Numbered from the stretch's first letter, positions 1 through 10,710 are shown. The stretch: 64,000 bases of DNA from Calendula officinalis (GCA_963853835.1 OY970830.1:33193966-33257965), one strand, 5' to 3'. Numbers and translations: made by a program. The notes: generated by a model from the letters alone, not told the origin.

Positions 1-2570
1 GCTGGTAAACGTTATGTCTTGGTTATTGTTGATGATTATTCTCGTTACACATGGGTTCATTTCTTACGTACCAAAGATGAAGCAGCCGATATCATTATCG
101 CCTTCATCAAGAAAACTCAAACAAATTTGGATTTAAAAGTTCACACTATTCGCACTGATAATGGGACTGAATTTAAAAATCAAACTCTAGATTCTTTTCT
201 AACATCAGTTGGTATAACCCATCAATTTTCCGCTGCCCGTACACCTCAACAAAATGGGGTTGTTGAACGAAGAAATCGTACCTTAGTTGAAGCTGCTCGT
301 ACCATGCTTTCATTTTCTAAACTCCCATTATCTCTTTGGGCTGAAGTTGTTAGTACGGCTTGCTTGACACAAAACCATTCGATCATCAACAAAACCTACA
401 ACAAAACTCCATACGAACTCATTAATAATCGAATTCCAAATGTTAAATTTTTCCACATTTTTGGGAGTCGTTGCTTCATTTTTAATGATAAGGACAAATT
501 GACTAAATTTGAAGCTAAAGCAAATGAAGGAACGTTTGTCGGGTACTCACGTGAATCCGCATCCTATCGAGTATATAATCGGTCAAATCGAACGATACGA
601 GAAAGTGTAAATGTTTCTTTTGATGAGACTTTTCCTTTGGATTCACTGACGACTGATATTGATGTTCCATTACCTTCATCATCTTCTTCCACGTCGGAAA
701 ATGATCTTGAGATCTTATTTGAACATTTTTATGATGATTATCATAATATCCGACACACATCAGTAGACAACGCTGACAATCAATTTCCATAAGTGGCCGA
801 TGTTCAATCTATTACTGTATCTGAATTGCAAAATTCAAGTTCCACTGATTTTGCATCTCCTACTTCTAGTGCTCACAATACAATCTTAACTGATTCAGAT
901 TCTTCTCCATCTTTGGACAACCAATCACAACCGGATACTCACTCACCTCCTGCTCAAGCTGCTAATACATCGGACTCATCTTTAGTTCAAGATCAAGTTC
1001 AACCTTTGGTCATTGATTTATCCAAATTCCATGTTCAACGTGTTGATCCACAACCTTCTACATCCAACACTCAAACTGCAATTATCCCACATCCAGCATT
1101 CACTGATACGTCAAATATTAATCCGGGTCAACTACCACTTCCGCATTCTTTTAAATGGACAAAAGATCATCCTCTTCATCAAATAATTGGAAATCCTGGA
1201 TCTTCTGTTCAAACTCGAAAAGCCACTGCCGATGAATGTCAATTCTCTGCTTTTCTAAGCTCAGATGAACCTAAGAAATTCAGTGAAGCTTTGTCAGACC
1301 CAGACTGGATTCTTGCTATTCAAGAAGAAATAAATCAATTCGAACGCTTAAAAGTTTGGCGTCTGGTTCCAAAACCACCCGGGAAATCTGTTATTGGTAC
1401 TAAGTGGATCTTCAAGAATAAAAAGGATGAAAATGGGATTGTAATTCGTAATAAAGCACGTTTAGTTGCGAAAGGGTATGCTCAACAGGAGGGCATTGAC
1501 TTTGAAGAAACATTTTCTCCGGTTGCTCGGATAGAAGCCATTCGTATATTTTTGGCATATGCAGCACATAAGAATTTTACAATCTATCAAATGGATGTAA
1601 AAACTGCATTTTTAAATGGCATTCTAAATGAAGAAGTTTTTATTCATCAACCCGAAGGTTTCGTAGATCCAAGTTTTCCTAATCATGTGTATATTCTCGA
1701 CAAAGCTTTATATGGGTTAAAACAATCTCCTCGTGCGTGGTATGATGTTCTTTCCAAATTCTTAGTTGACTCTGGTTTTTCGAAAGGAAAAGTTCATACT
1801 ACTTTATTCATCAAGAGACAGGGGGATGATATTGTGCTTATTCAGATTTATGTCGATGATATCATTTTTGGTTCTACGAATCCCAAATACTGTAAAAAGT
1901 TTTCTGATCTTATGGTCAAACGTTTTGAAATGAGCATGATGGGGGAGATGAATTTCTTTCTCGGTCTTCAAGTTCGCCAATTACCTACCGGGATCTTCAT
2001 TAATCAATCCAAATACATCACTGATTTACTGAAAAAATATCTAATGGATGATTCAAAACCGATTTCGACACCGATGTCGACTGGTTCTAAATTGCATGCT
2101 GATCCTGATGGTAAACTTGTTGATATCACAAATTATCGTGGGATGATAGGTTCATTGTTATATCTAACTTCAAGCCGACCAGATATCATGTTCTCTACTT
2201 GTATATGTGCTCGGTATCAGGCTGCTCCTAAAGAGTCACATCTTCAAGCAGTCAAACGCATATTTCGTTATCTGAAGGGTACTCGAGATCTTGGTCTGTG
2301 GTATCCTAAAGAAACTTCGTTTGATTTGTCTGCTTTCTCTGATGCCGATCATGCTGGGTGCATGCTGGATCGCAAGAGTACATCTGGAAGTGTCCAATTT
2401 CTGGGAGATAAATTGGTGGGCTGGTCTTCTCGGAAGCAAAACTGTGTATCTCTTTCAACTGCAGAGGCAGAATATGTTGCTGCTGCAAGCTGCTTATCCC
2501 AGATAATTTGGATGCAATCACAATTAAAAGATTATGGCTTTTCATACAGCTGTATTCCTTTATATTGTGA
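1..2570 (+). pseudogene. Copia pol of C1 (integrase, reverse transcriptase, RNase H), broken
   Basis: Frame 1 is open from base 1 to a TAA at 790-792, then open again in the same frame to the Helitron junction. The first part carries the integrase core: VDDYSRYTWVHFLRTKDE, RTDNGTEF with the second catalytic Asp, and NGVVERRNRT with the catalytic Glu. The second part carries the RT, with NKARLVAKGYAQQEG, the catalytic box QIYVDDIIFGSTN and TSSRPDIM, then RNase H with DADHAGCMLDRKSTSG and STAEAEYVAAAS. The stop at 790-792 sits in the variable integrase-RT linker. The related element C3 has a sense codon there, so it looks like a point mutation. RNase H resumes at 5778. Confidence 0.92.
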
Positions 2571-3773
2571 CTAGTGTCATAACCCGCCCGATGGGCGGGC
2601 TAGCTGTAAGAAATATAATATATAATGATGAAAAAAATGTAAGAAATTATATGGTCAACTATTATTAAAATGATGATTAAAGGTTTTATTGTACATGAAT
2701 AATCGGTAAAAATAAATCAAAAAAGAAAACGAAATTTTATTGTATAAGACGTTTGTTGTTGAGTTTGTATAGTTACTATCTTGGTCGCAACAAATAATTT
2801 TCAAGCATTTGTTTCTCTTTACTCTTGATACATCAACATATAGCTGGCCATGTGAGAATACTGATATTTGGACAAACAAATCAACCCGTGACAATGTTAG
2901 CCCATGGTTTTTTTAATAGTCATTGAATAACGTACTTAAATAGGAAATTCTTTTCGGCTCAATTTGAAAGACCTAGTTTTGTCGTAAGGACTAATAATCA
3001 TACGTGGGATAACACAAATTATACAAACTTTGTCACGATCTTACCTTCAATTATATTAGCCTAGTTCTATTGCATAAATCTACTTTCTGATCAATGTTTT
3101 GCATACACATTACAGGAGCATCTATCTTTAGTTTCAATATATGATGCGTGACACCTGACATTTTTATAGCATACAAGAATTATGTGGTGTAAAGATAGAG
3201 GCTAAACATTGTATCATCAACAATTTCATGTGTGAGTGTTGATAATAATATGTTTAGACTATAATATTTTTGGATCATAATATTTTTGAACATTGATTAT
3301 TATAACTTTTGATCATAATAAAATTGGATTATAATAAATTTAGATCGTAACATTTTGTGATCGTAACATTTTGTGACCATAATAAATTTAAATTACATTT
3401 TTAGATCATAAGATTTTTTTCGTAAAATGTTTGAACCATGACATTTTTTTGTTCAAATTTTTATGTCTATACTCATTTCGTAAAGAATTTAATTTTAAAA
3501 ACTTTTATTTTCTTAAAATTTTTGTGACTACATTTTGTGATCATAATAAATTTAAACTACACTTTTAGATCATAAGATTTTTTTTTCGTAAAATGTTTGA
3601 ACAATGACATTTTTTTTTTCAAATTTTTATGACTATACTCATTTCGTAAATAATTTAATTTAAAGAACTTTGATTTTCTTAAAATTTTTTAGATTATAAT
3701 ATTTTGTGATCATAATAAATTTAAATTACATTTTTAGATCATAAGGTTTTTTTCCGTAAAATGTTTGAACCAT

Positions 3774-4003
3774 TGTTGGGTCACATTTATTCTAACCAAT
3801 AGTCTAGGGACTATTTTGTATTTAGTCGAAACTTTGGCTAAGTATATATAGTAAGTAGTAACCTAATTCGCATAACCTTTGCCCAAATTGTAGCAGCCCC
3901 CATCAATAGCAAAGTGTTCAAATATTCCATCCATCTTAATCTTCCTATATTATCACTTGTTTATGCTTAATCTATGAATTAATCATTGAATTCACAATCT
4001 ATA
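3774..4003. mobile_element. Solo LTR inside Helitron copy 1
   Basis: A 230 bp block starts TGTTGGGTCACATT and is flanked by the perfect 5-bp repeat ACCAT (3769-3773 and 4004-4008). Neighbouring repeat units without the block read GTTTGAACCATGACA, which shows the empty site. This copy ends TCTATA; the duplicate ends TCTACA, the expected TG...CA form, so copy 1 has lost its terminal CA. A TATATATAG box lies near its middle. Its parent LTR family is not otherwise seen in the window. Confidence 0.82.
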
Positions 4004-5265
4004 ACCATGACATTTTTTTTTTCAATTTTTTATGACTTTACTCATTTCGTAAAGAATTTAATTTTAAGAACTTTGATTTTCTTAAAATTTTTTGTTTATA
4101 AATAAAAAACAAAGCTATGGGTGAAAAACGAAGCGAGGGAAGACATGAAAATGTTTCCATATAAAGAAGAAGTTAATTGCCTATTATGCCCTTTGAGTCA
4201 GCGTCCATGTCATCATTAAGAAGCAATGTTATTGGTACATGTCATCAAATTAAAATCATGTCCTTGCTCCAAATATAATATATAATGATGAAAAAAACGT
4301 AAGAAATTATATGGTCAACTATTATTAAAATGATGATTAAAGGTTTTGTTGTACATGAATAATCGGTAAAAATAAATCAAAAAAGAAAACGAAATTTTAT
4401 TGTATAAGACGTTTGTTGGTTAGTTTGTATAGTTACCATCTTGGTCGCAATAAATAATTTTCAAGCATTTGTTTCTCTTTACTCTTGATACATCAACATA
4501 TAACTGGTCATGTGAGAATACTGATATTTGGACAAACAAATCAACCCGTGACAATGTTAGCCCATGGTTTTTTTAATAGTCATTGAATAACGTACTTAAA
4601 TAGGAAATTCTTTTCGGCTCAATTTGAAAGACATATTTTTGTCGTAAGGACTAATAATCATACGTGGGATAACACAAATTATACAAACTTTGTCACGATC
4701 TTACCTTCAATTATATTAGCCTAGTTCTATTGCATAAATCTACTTTCTGATCAATGTTTTGCATACACATTACAGGAGCATCTATCTTTAGTTTCAATAT
4801 ATGATGCGTGACACCTGACATTTTTATAGCATACAAGAATTATGTGGTGTAAAGATAGAGGCTAAACATAGTATCATCAATAATTTCATGTGTGAGTGTT
4901 GATAATAATATGTTTAGACTATAATATTTTTGGATCATAATATTTTTGAACATTGATTATTATAACTTTTGATCATAATAAAATTGGATTATAATAAATT
5001 TAGATCGTAACATTTTGTGATCGTAACATTTTGTGACCATAATAAATTTAAATTACATTTTTAGATCATAAGATTTTTTTCGTAAAATGTTTGAACCATG
5101 ACATTTTTTTGTTCAAATTTTTATGTCTATACTCATTTCGTAAAGAATTTAATTTTAAAAACTTTTATTTTCTTAAAATTTTTGTGACTACATTTTGTGA
5201 TCATAATAAATTTAAACTACACTTTTAGATCATAAGATTTTTTTTTCGTAAAATGTTTGAACCAT

Positions 5266-5495
5266 TGTTGGGTCACATTTATTGTAACCAATAGTCTAGG
5301 GACTATTTTGTATTTAGTCGAAACTTTGGCTAAGTATATATAGTAAGTAGTAACCTAATTTGCATAACCTTTGCCCAAATTGTAGCAGCCCCCATCAATA
5401 GCAAAGTGTTCAAATATTCCATCCATCTTAATCTTCCTATATTATCACTTGTTTATGCTTAATCTATGAATTAATCATTGAATTAACAATCTACA
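5266..5495. mobile_element. Solo LTR inside Helitron copy 2
   Basis: This is the duplicate of the 230 bp solo LTR at 3774-4003. It has the same length, an intact TG...CA end (TCTACA) and the same ACCAT flanks (5261-5265 and 5496-5500). It reached this place by the Helitron's tandem duplication and not by a separate insertion. Confidence 0.83.
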
Positions 5496-5777
5496 ACCAT
5501 GACATTTTTTTTTCAATTTTTTATGACTATACTCATTTCGTAAAGAATTTAATTTTAAGAACTTTGATTTTCTTAAAATTTTTTGTTTACAAATAAAAAA
5601 CAAAGCTATGGGCGAAAAATGAAGCGAGGGAAGACATGAAAATGTTTCCATATAAAGAAGAAGTTAATTGCCTATTATGCCCTTTGAGTCAGCGTCCATG
5701 TCATCATTAAGAAGTAATGTTATTGGTACATGTCATCAAATTAAAATCATGTCCTTGCTCCATATATAGGTGGGAGA

Positions 5778-6003
5778 TTCACAGAGTGCAATTGCAATTT
5801 CATGCAATCCTGTTCAACATTCCAAAACTAAACATATCGATTTTCGATATCATTTTATCAAAGACCATGTTGAACAAGGTACTGTGGAATTGTACTTTGT
5901 GTCAACCGATCTTCAATTAGCTGATTTGTTTACCAAGGCATTAGACGAAAAACGCTTTAACTTTCTTGTGTCTAAGCTTGGTATGCTAAATCTCAAAACT
6001 TAA
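5778..6003 (+). pseudogene. RNase H C-terminal end of C1 pol
   Basis: The continuation of the pol reading frame beyond the Helitron. It encodes the conserved Copia RNase H end: SQSAIAIS, HSKTKHIDFRYHFIKD and LADLFTKALDEKRF, finishing GMLNLKT and TAA at 6001-6003. C3 ends with the same GMLNLKT. It has no start of its own and is only meaningful joined to the part ending at 2570. Confidence 0.92.
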
Positions 6004-6128
6004 ACCGTTCTACTGCTTTATTTTTTTTATTGTTTTTGTTTTTTTTGTTTTCAATATTTTTTTTAATAAAGAATAAAATGACTTTCAAGTACATCTGCTA
6101 GAAACCCATTTTTCAATGAACTTGATTG

Positions 6129-6245
6129 GTTGAGGGAGAAAATTTCTATATTCACTTGTCAAGGGGGAGAAAATACACATTCATATGTCAAGGGGGAGCA
6201 TAACCGCTCTATGATTTATGAAAAACAACTGTCGAGGGGGAGCAT
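6129..6245 (+). other. Cluster of polypurine tracts after C1 pol
   Basis: Four G-rich purine runs follow the pol stop: TGAGGGAGAAAA (about 6131), AAGGGGGAGAAAA (6161), AAGGGGGAGCA (6190) and GAGGGGGAGCA (about 6236). The AGGGGGAG core is the same as the tract beside the 3' LTRs of C2 and C3. Mirror copies follow the coding region in C2 (15198-15315) and C3 (31990-32065). Multiple polypurine tracts are a reported Sirevirus signature; extra plus-strand priming is the usual interpretation. Confidence 0.75.
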
Positions 6246-6320
6246 CCTTTTATAATCGCTAAATACTGTTTCAATGCTGCTTTCACATTTTTTTTTGAAT
6301 TATCAATATGGAGTATCAAT

Positions 6321-7432
6321 TTTTGTAATATCCGTAAACGATCTCATTACCAATATCAATTGGTACTGATTGCATCTGTTTATTACAAATTTTTTTATTC
6401 TATCTTGATAATAATTTTTTTTTACCTCAAACAATTTTTCAACCTCTTACATATTTACAATCACACAAGGTTATCAATGTTGAGTATTAGCTTTTGCAAT
6501 ATTCGTAAACGATCTCTTTACCAGTCTCGGTTGGTACTGATTGTATCTGTTTATTGCAAATTCTCTTATTTCTCATTGCTACCTTTGTGTTCTTTCATTG
6601 TGAAAATTCTTCAATTATAAATCAAATTTTTCTCCTCTTACATACAATTTTCATTTTTCAAATCGTTACTCAATTACAAACATTTTCTCTTACTCATATT
6701 GAGATGTTGGCATCACAATCTCATAAATTCTTTATTAATCTGTGATGATCAACATTCCAAATTTTTTTTATCTCACTTTGTGCTCACAATGATGTGTTCA
6801 CAACGTAAGATACAAATTTTTGTCATATTCGTAAACGATCTCTTTACTAGTCTCGATATGTAAAGATTGCATCTGTTTATGACAAATTTTTCGTCTTTTG
6901 CGTTGTGGCTCAATATTTCAAAACCCTGATTTTAGACATAATGTTTTTCATTTTTAAAAGACTTGTTTGCAACACTCAACACAATTTGCTGTTAAATTCG
7001 TCGATCTCTTTACTGATCTCAATCAGTTTTGATTGCATCTGTTATTAACACCATCTTGGATTGATTGTTCTTACCATTTTTCAAACGATTTTCATTCTTA
7101 AAAGATCAATGGAGAAATCATTTTTCATCTTATCTACAATGCTCAGATTCAATTCTGACTTTCTCCGGTTCTCACACACTCAAAATCGTTTTGAATGCAC
7201 ATTGTTATGTCAATGATCTTTGTATATCCGTAGATCTCTTCTCTGGACACGTTCAGAGAAGATTGCATCTTTGTAAGTGGTATACTTCACTGATCTTTGT
7301 TATAACCAAACAAACTGATCTCTTTTAAATTTAAAATATTTGATTAACAATGTCTCTAATCATCGTGTTTGTCATGTCCGTAAACGATCTCTTTACTGAA
7401 GTTCTTCAGTAAAGATTGCATCTGTTTATGAC
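6321..7432 (+). repeat. Array of six stem-loops in the C1 3' region
   Basis: Six units lie at about 6321-6389, 6492-6560, 6817-6890, 6990-7050, 7221-7283 and 7370-7432. Most share a left arm CGTAAACGATCTC and a right arm GATTGCATCTGTTTA, where TAAAC pairs with GTTTA; units 4 and 5 are partial matches. The outer stems differ between units yet stay complementary: GTAATA/TATTAC, GCAATA/TATTGC, GTCATA/TATGAC, GTTAAAT/ATTAAC. The inner stems also change in step, e.g. TACCAAT/ATTGGTA, ACTGAT/ATCAGT, TTCTCTG/CAGAGAA, and the ten-base TTTACTGAAG/CTTCAGTAAA. The same units recur in C2 and C3. No ORF covers them. Confidence 0.85.
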
Positions 7433-7626
7433 TTCACGTGATTATTGACAATGCTATTCTTCATTTTCAAATATTTTTCTCAAATATTTTTAGATCAAAT
7501 CATTTTTTTGTGTGGGTATTTCATGAGTACTACATGTTTCTGGTTCTCATTCCGATCTTGGCTCTTGTTTTACATCGACACACAATTTCTCTCTCCGTTT
7601 CCAAAACGCAACTATTCAGCTTTATC

Positions 7627-7670
7627 ATGAGGACCCTGGTCATGATCCTCATGAGGGGGGAGAAAAAGAG
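7627..7670 (+). other. CATGAGGA inverted repeat joined to a polypurine tract (C1)
   Basis: CATGAGGA and TCCTCATG form an inverted repeat around CCCTGGTCATGA, followed at once by a purine run GAGGGGGGAGAAAAAGAG. The same arrangement occurs on the minus strand in C2 (about 13730-13767) and C3 (about 30663-30703). It is a conserved structured signal between the stem-loop array and the 3' LTR. Its role is unknown; the adjacent purine tract suggests a link to plus-strand priming. Confidence 0.65.
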
Positions 7671-8492
7671 CAAGAAATAGTTCAAATATCGGATGTATAA
7701 CTGAACAACATCAAAAAGAACCACAAACATCCCATCAAAGAAGAAAATTATAACTCATGTACTCAAATCAACTGCAAAATTAGAAACATTTTAGATCAAG
7801 TGATTAAGAAAAAGAGAAAATGATAATGAGTGTACTAAACAGAAAAACAAGTGAAGAAGAACAAAACCGATTCATCAACAAAATTCTCTCTCAAAATCTC
7901 AACCATGTCTATCACAAGCTTAACCGTATAAATCGTTATTTCTAAATTCCATAAACAACCATATCCATACAAAAGCTTAACTGTTCAAATCTTTTGTTCC
8001 ATACAAAATACAAATTATCCATATTCATTCAAATCTTAAATGTACATATCATTCCTTCCAACATACAAAACTTACATACATACATATCCAAAACTTTTAA
8101 CCTTCAAATCATTCTTACCAAAACAAATACACACATCCAAAACTTTGACTGACAAATCATTCAAAAACATTATCGTTCTTTCATTAATATAATCCTCTAC
8201 CACAAAATTCCAAAAACAACCTCTCCATTATCTGAAAACCCAGTCAAATCCTTACTTAACTGATATTTCATTTCCCAAAGTTTTTAAATCTTTAGTAAAT
8301 CAGTTATAGGATTTCCTCACTCAAACATTATCAACGAAAAACATATTCTCTTTGAGTACCTTAAACTTTCAGATTTCTGCAATGTTTTGTTCTTGAAAGT
8401 CAGAAAAATATTTTCTTGCCAAAGACAGATTATGAGAAGAATCTGAAGTCTGAAGACTGGGATGAGGTATTAAAGATCAAAAAAGGTGAGAT

Positions 8493-8763
8493 TGTTAGGA
8501 CCATTTCTGTAATAGATTTTGACCTTTAAGTCCGTTAACTAACTCTTGTAGTGTTAAGTGGTGAGGAGTATATAATAGTGTAATTTGACTTTGGATGTAA
8601 GGTTTCTCACACTTAATAGTATTACACTTTTGAAAGCCTTCCTTCCCTCCATCTTTCTCTCTCAACTACACATACTAAAACACCAAGAACACACACACTT
8701 AATTCTTCAATCTTCACCAAATCATCATGAATTAGCTAGATTTCGATCTCATTAGATCTCACA
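8493..8763 (+). repeat. 3' LTR of C1
   Basis: A 271 bp block runs from TGTTAGGACC to ATTAGATCTCACA. The base before it ends a purine-rich AAAAAAGGTGAGAT, a weakened polypurine tract. Its last bases CATTAGATCTC.CA match the end of the C3 LTRs read on the minus strand (CATTAGATCTCTCA), so these Copia families are related. A TATATAATAG box sits near 8571. The bases after it are AATAT, the candidate target duplication, whose partner is outside the window. Confidence 0.82.
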
Positions 8764-9058
8764 AATATGTAGGACTCTCACCCACTAACTATCTACTTTA
8801 ACAAAGTGAAATGACCCCTTTACCATTACTTTTTATTTTTAGACATCAATAACCTCACTTTATTTAAAAAGTGTGAGACTCATTCCCCACTAACCATCTA
8901 ATTAATCTAATTTAATCATCATTATAATCTTTTGCCTAAAAAATCGTGAAACACAAAGTGTATATCTTATTTTGAATCGAAGGAAGTATTATATTTATAG
9001 CCCAACTTCAAAAAACCTAATAAAAAAACCATAAAATTCATCTTCTTCTTCAAAAAAA
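8764..9058. other. Flanking DNA with a probable MITE remnant
   Basis: AT-rich sequence with GTGAGACTCATTCCCCACTAACCATC and a right end reading ATCGAAGGAAGTAT, which resembles the worn end of a Stowaway-type MITE (CGGAGGGAGTA). C1 appears to have inserted into it. A related stretch occurs near 52910-53070. No complete inverted repeat could be matched, so it is called a remnant only. Confidence 0.4.
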
Positions 9059-10401
9059 AGAAAAGAAAAGAATGGCAGCTGTGCAAGGCCGTGCGAGGCA
9101 ACCAGGTGATTGTTTTCCGGCAACCACTTTCCGGCAAGGGACCCAGGGACATTTCCTATTTTTCCGGTGCTCGTTTTTCCATTTTAGACGTTCAACGGCT
9201 ACATTTTCGTCAATTTCCGAGCCCCCACGCCCGTGCAAGGCCGTTGCCATGGCCACCATCACCCAATGCCAACCCCCCACGCTGTTGTGTTGGGGGGGGG
9301 GGGGGTATTTCTCGAGACCTCCACGCCGTGCCAGCCTCCAGGTCACCCTCCACGCCCTCTTTTAGGTGCCCATACCGAGCAGCCTAAACATATCAATAGG
9401 CATCACTATGGCTATGTTTAAAGAAACAATATATACATCTAAACCAACCTAGCTGACTTGTAGTATGGTTATATTATAAAAATAAGGCTCAATATATAAC
9501 CAACTTTATATACAGAACCTATCTTAGCATTTAAATCTAGATTATCTATGGTTGACATTAAACTGTACATTTAATTTACATCAACGATTTACCTAAATTG
9601 CACTTCGACTTATCTAAATTGCGTATTTGATAAATTAGATATTTGTTATGAAGGTTCTGTATATAAGATCGTTTCTATATTTAACCTTAACCTATGAATA
9701 TAAAAATGCAAGTCACATTATTTTTATTCAATTGTATATTTTTTGTTGGTGGGCTGGGGGTGGTGGTTGGGTGTGGGTCAGGGTGGCCGCAGCTGTGGGT
9801 TCGCGTTCCCCAAAGTAACTCGCATTTGCTCATGTACCCTTTTTTGAAAAATTTATACTTTTCCTCTGTGATTAACACTTATTATATAAGCCTAATTGAA
9901 GCGTAATATTGCATCTTCATTTTCTGGTAAGTTATTATAACGTATTAATAAATAAGAGAAACTTTAACTCATAGAAAAATAGGTGTTATATACGTGTATA
10001 ACCCCCCCCCCCCCCCCCCCCCCCCAACCCACCCAACTCAAAACAGTGAACAAAATGGGTATACGTACCGCCCGAGTCTTTGATCCTATTTAAGTTCGTT
10101 GTTGATACCATTAAACTGGTAACTGATTAAGTTAGATCAATGCACAACATGAATGTCGTTGTTCAACCACAACATGATTATCGACGTTTATTACATATGA
10201 AATAATATATACGAATTATTTTTAGAAGACGAAAATCGATATTCAACCAGACAAATAAGTTATGATCGGATGTGAATACCAGCCGGGATATACGCAAAAG
10301 GTGAAATTTGTTATGATTAATTAACATACAACAAGCTCATAAATTTGATACATCACGAGTCAAAACACAACAAGAGATTTACAAATGATCGATGTTAAAA
10401 G
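9059..10401. other. Intergenic DNA; GC-rich patch, G14 and C24 runs
   Basis: Bases 9070-9370 are much richer in GC than the surroundings, with direct repeats GCAAGGCCGT and CTTTCCGGCAA/TTTTCCGGCAA, and a run of fourteen G at 9292-9305. A run of twenty-four C lies at 10002-10025. Three overlapping short ORFs exist in the GC-rich patch, but none has a recognisable domain and they overlap one another in different frames. I see no gene here. Base 10402 is the stop end of the DUF3511 gene. Confidence 0.6.
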
Positions 10402-10644
10402 TCAGATACCATAGCGAACGTCTGTAAATTTGTTCTTGATCCATTTCAAGCTGTCTTTTACGGTGGATTTTAACTTACTTCCGGTGGTGAACATGTGATA
10501 CTCCGCAATCCTCTTCTTCCTCTTCATCTCTCCATCATTTGTAATCGGACCGTTGAATGCGTATGATCTTGATGATCCATCTTTAAATCCGTAACTGTTT
10601 TTGTATGAAGATGAATACTCTGGAAATGATTTGCTCTTTTCCAT
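10402..10644 (-). CDS. DUF3511 domain protein, small plant-specific protein
   Basis: A single-exon 80-codon ORF on the minus strand. The C-terminal half (residues about 38-80) has the DUF3511 pattern: EMKRKKRIAEYHMF, then a lysine/serine stretch, then SLKWIKNKFTDVRYGI. The family motif is roughly KR-x-R-[VI]-A-x-Y, then W-[LI]-K-[DN]-[KR]-[YF]-T and YG near the end. The N-terminal half is serine- and tyrosine-rich and variable, as usual. Family members are about 80-110 residues; their biochemical function is not established. A TATAAAAAGG box lies about 65 bp upstream of the ATG. This is the only intact host-type gene in the window and sits between two Copia elements. Confidence 0.85.
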   Translation of the reverse strand: MEKSKSFPEYSSSYKNSYGFKDGSSRSYAFNGPITNDGEMKRKKRIAEYHMFTTGSKLKSTVKDSLKWIKNKFTDVRYGI

Positions 10645-10699
10645 TTTAAAGTATTTCCCTTGATTACTTGTGATCCTTGCATAACAATCTCTATCTATC

Positions 10700-10710
10700 C
10701 CTTTTTATAT
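10700..10710 (-). promoter_or_regulatory. TATA box of the DUF3511 gene
   Basis: On the minus strand ATATAAAAAGG is followed after about 65 bases by the ATG at 10644. The position fits a plant core promoter with a short 5' untranslated region. It is the best TATA-like match directly upstream of the gene. Confidence 0.55.

Larger units (their letters stand above)
2611..5761 (-). repeat. Tandem duplication inside the Helitron (about 1.66 kb period)
   Basis: Bases 2611-4270 and 4271-5761 are two head-to-tail copies, nearly identical over long stretches. The second copy is about 170 bp shorter because one internal degenerate repeat is missing. The Helitron ends occur only once: the hairpin end beside copy 1 and the TC end beside copy 2. 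The duplication is therefore internal, not two adjacent insertions. Each copy holds one 230 bp solo LTR at the same relative place, so the LTR insertion came before the duplication. Confidence 0.9.
2571..5777 (-). mobile_element. Non-autonomous Helitron inserted in the C1 RNase H region
   Basis: On the minus strand the element starts with TC (TCTCCCACCTATATATGG, 5777 downwards) and ends with CTAG at 2574-2571. About ten bases before the end is a GC-rich hairpin, CCCGCCC-AT-CGGGCGGG, at roughly 2583-2599. The host bases are A on one side and T on the other, and there is no target duplication. These are the classical Helitron rules. Removing 2571-5777 restores the RNase H reading frame exactly. 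No Rep/helicase is encoded. The interior is very AT-rich, with degenerate repeats of a GATCATAA/GTTTGAACCATGACA type. Confidence 0.92.
1..8763 (+). mobile_element. Copia LTR retrotransposon C1 (Sirevirus-like), 5' part outside window
   Basis: The window opens inside the integrase of a Ty1/Copia element read on the plus strand. Integrase, reverse transcriptase and RNase H follow in Copia order, then a 2.5 kb non-coding 3' region with G-rich polypurine tracts and stem-loops, then a terminal LTR at 8493-8763. The 5' LTR and gag lie outside the window, so the target duplication cannot be checked (AATAT follows the LTR). A Helitron splits RNase H. Several polypurine tracts before the 3' LTR are a reported Sirevirus trait; the assignment is mine, by motif and not by phylogeny. 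Confidence 0.93.

Noticed and set aside
6004..8492. Envelope-like gene after C1 pol
   Set aside because: Some Sireviruses carry an env-like ORF here, but all frames are short, without signal peptide or transmembrane pattern conserved with C2 or C3.
9072..9421. Three overlapping plus-strand ORFs and one minus-strand ORF in the GC-rich patch
   Set aside because: They overlap in different frames, have no recognisable domain and exist because high GC lowers stop-codon frequency.
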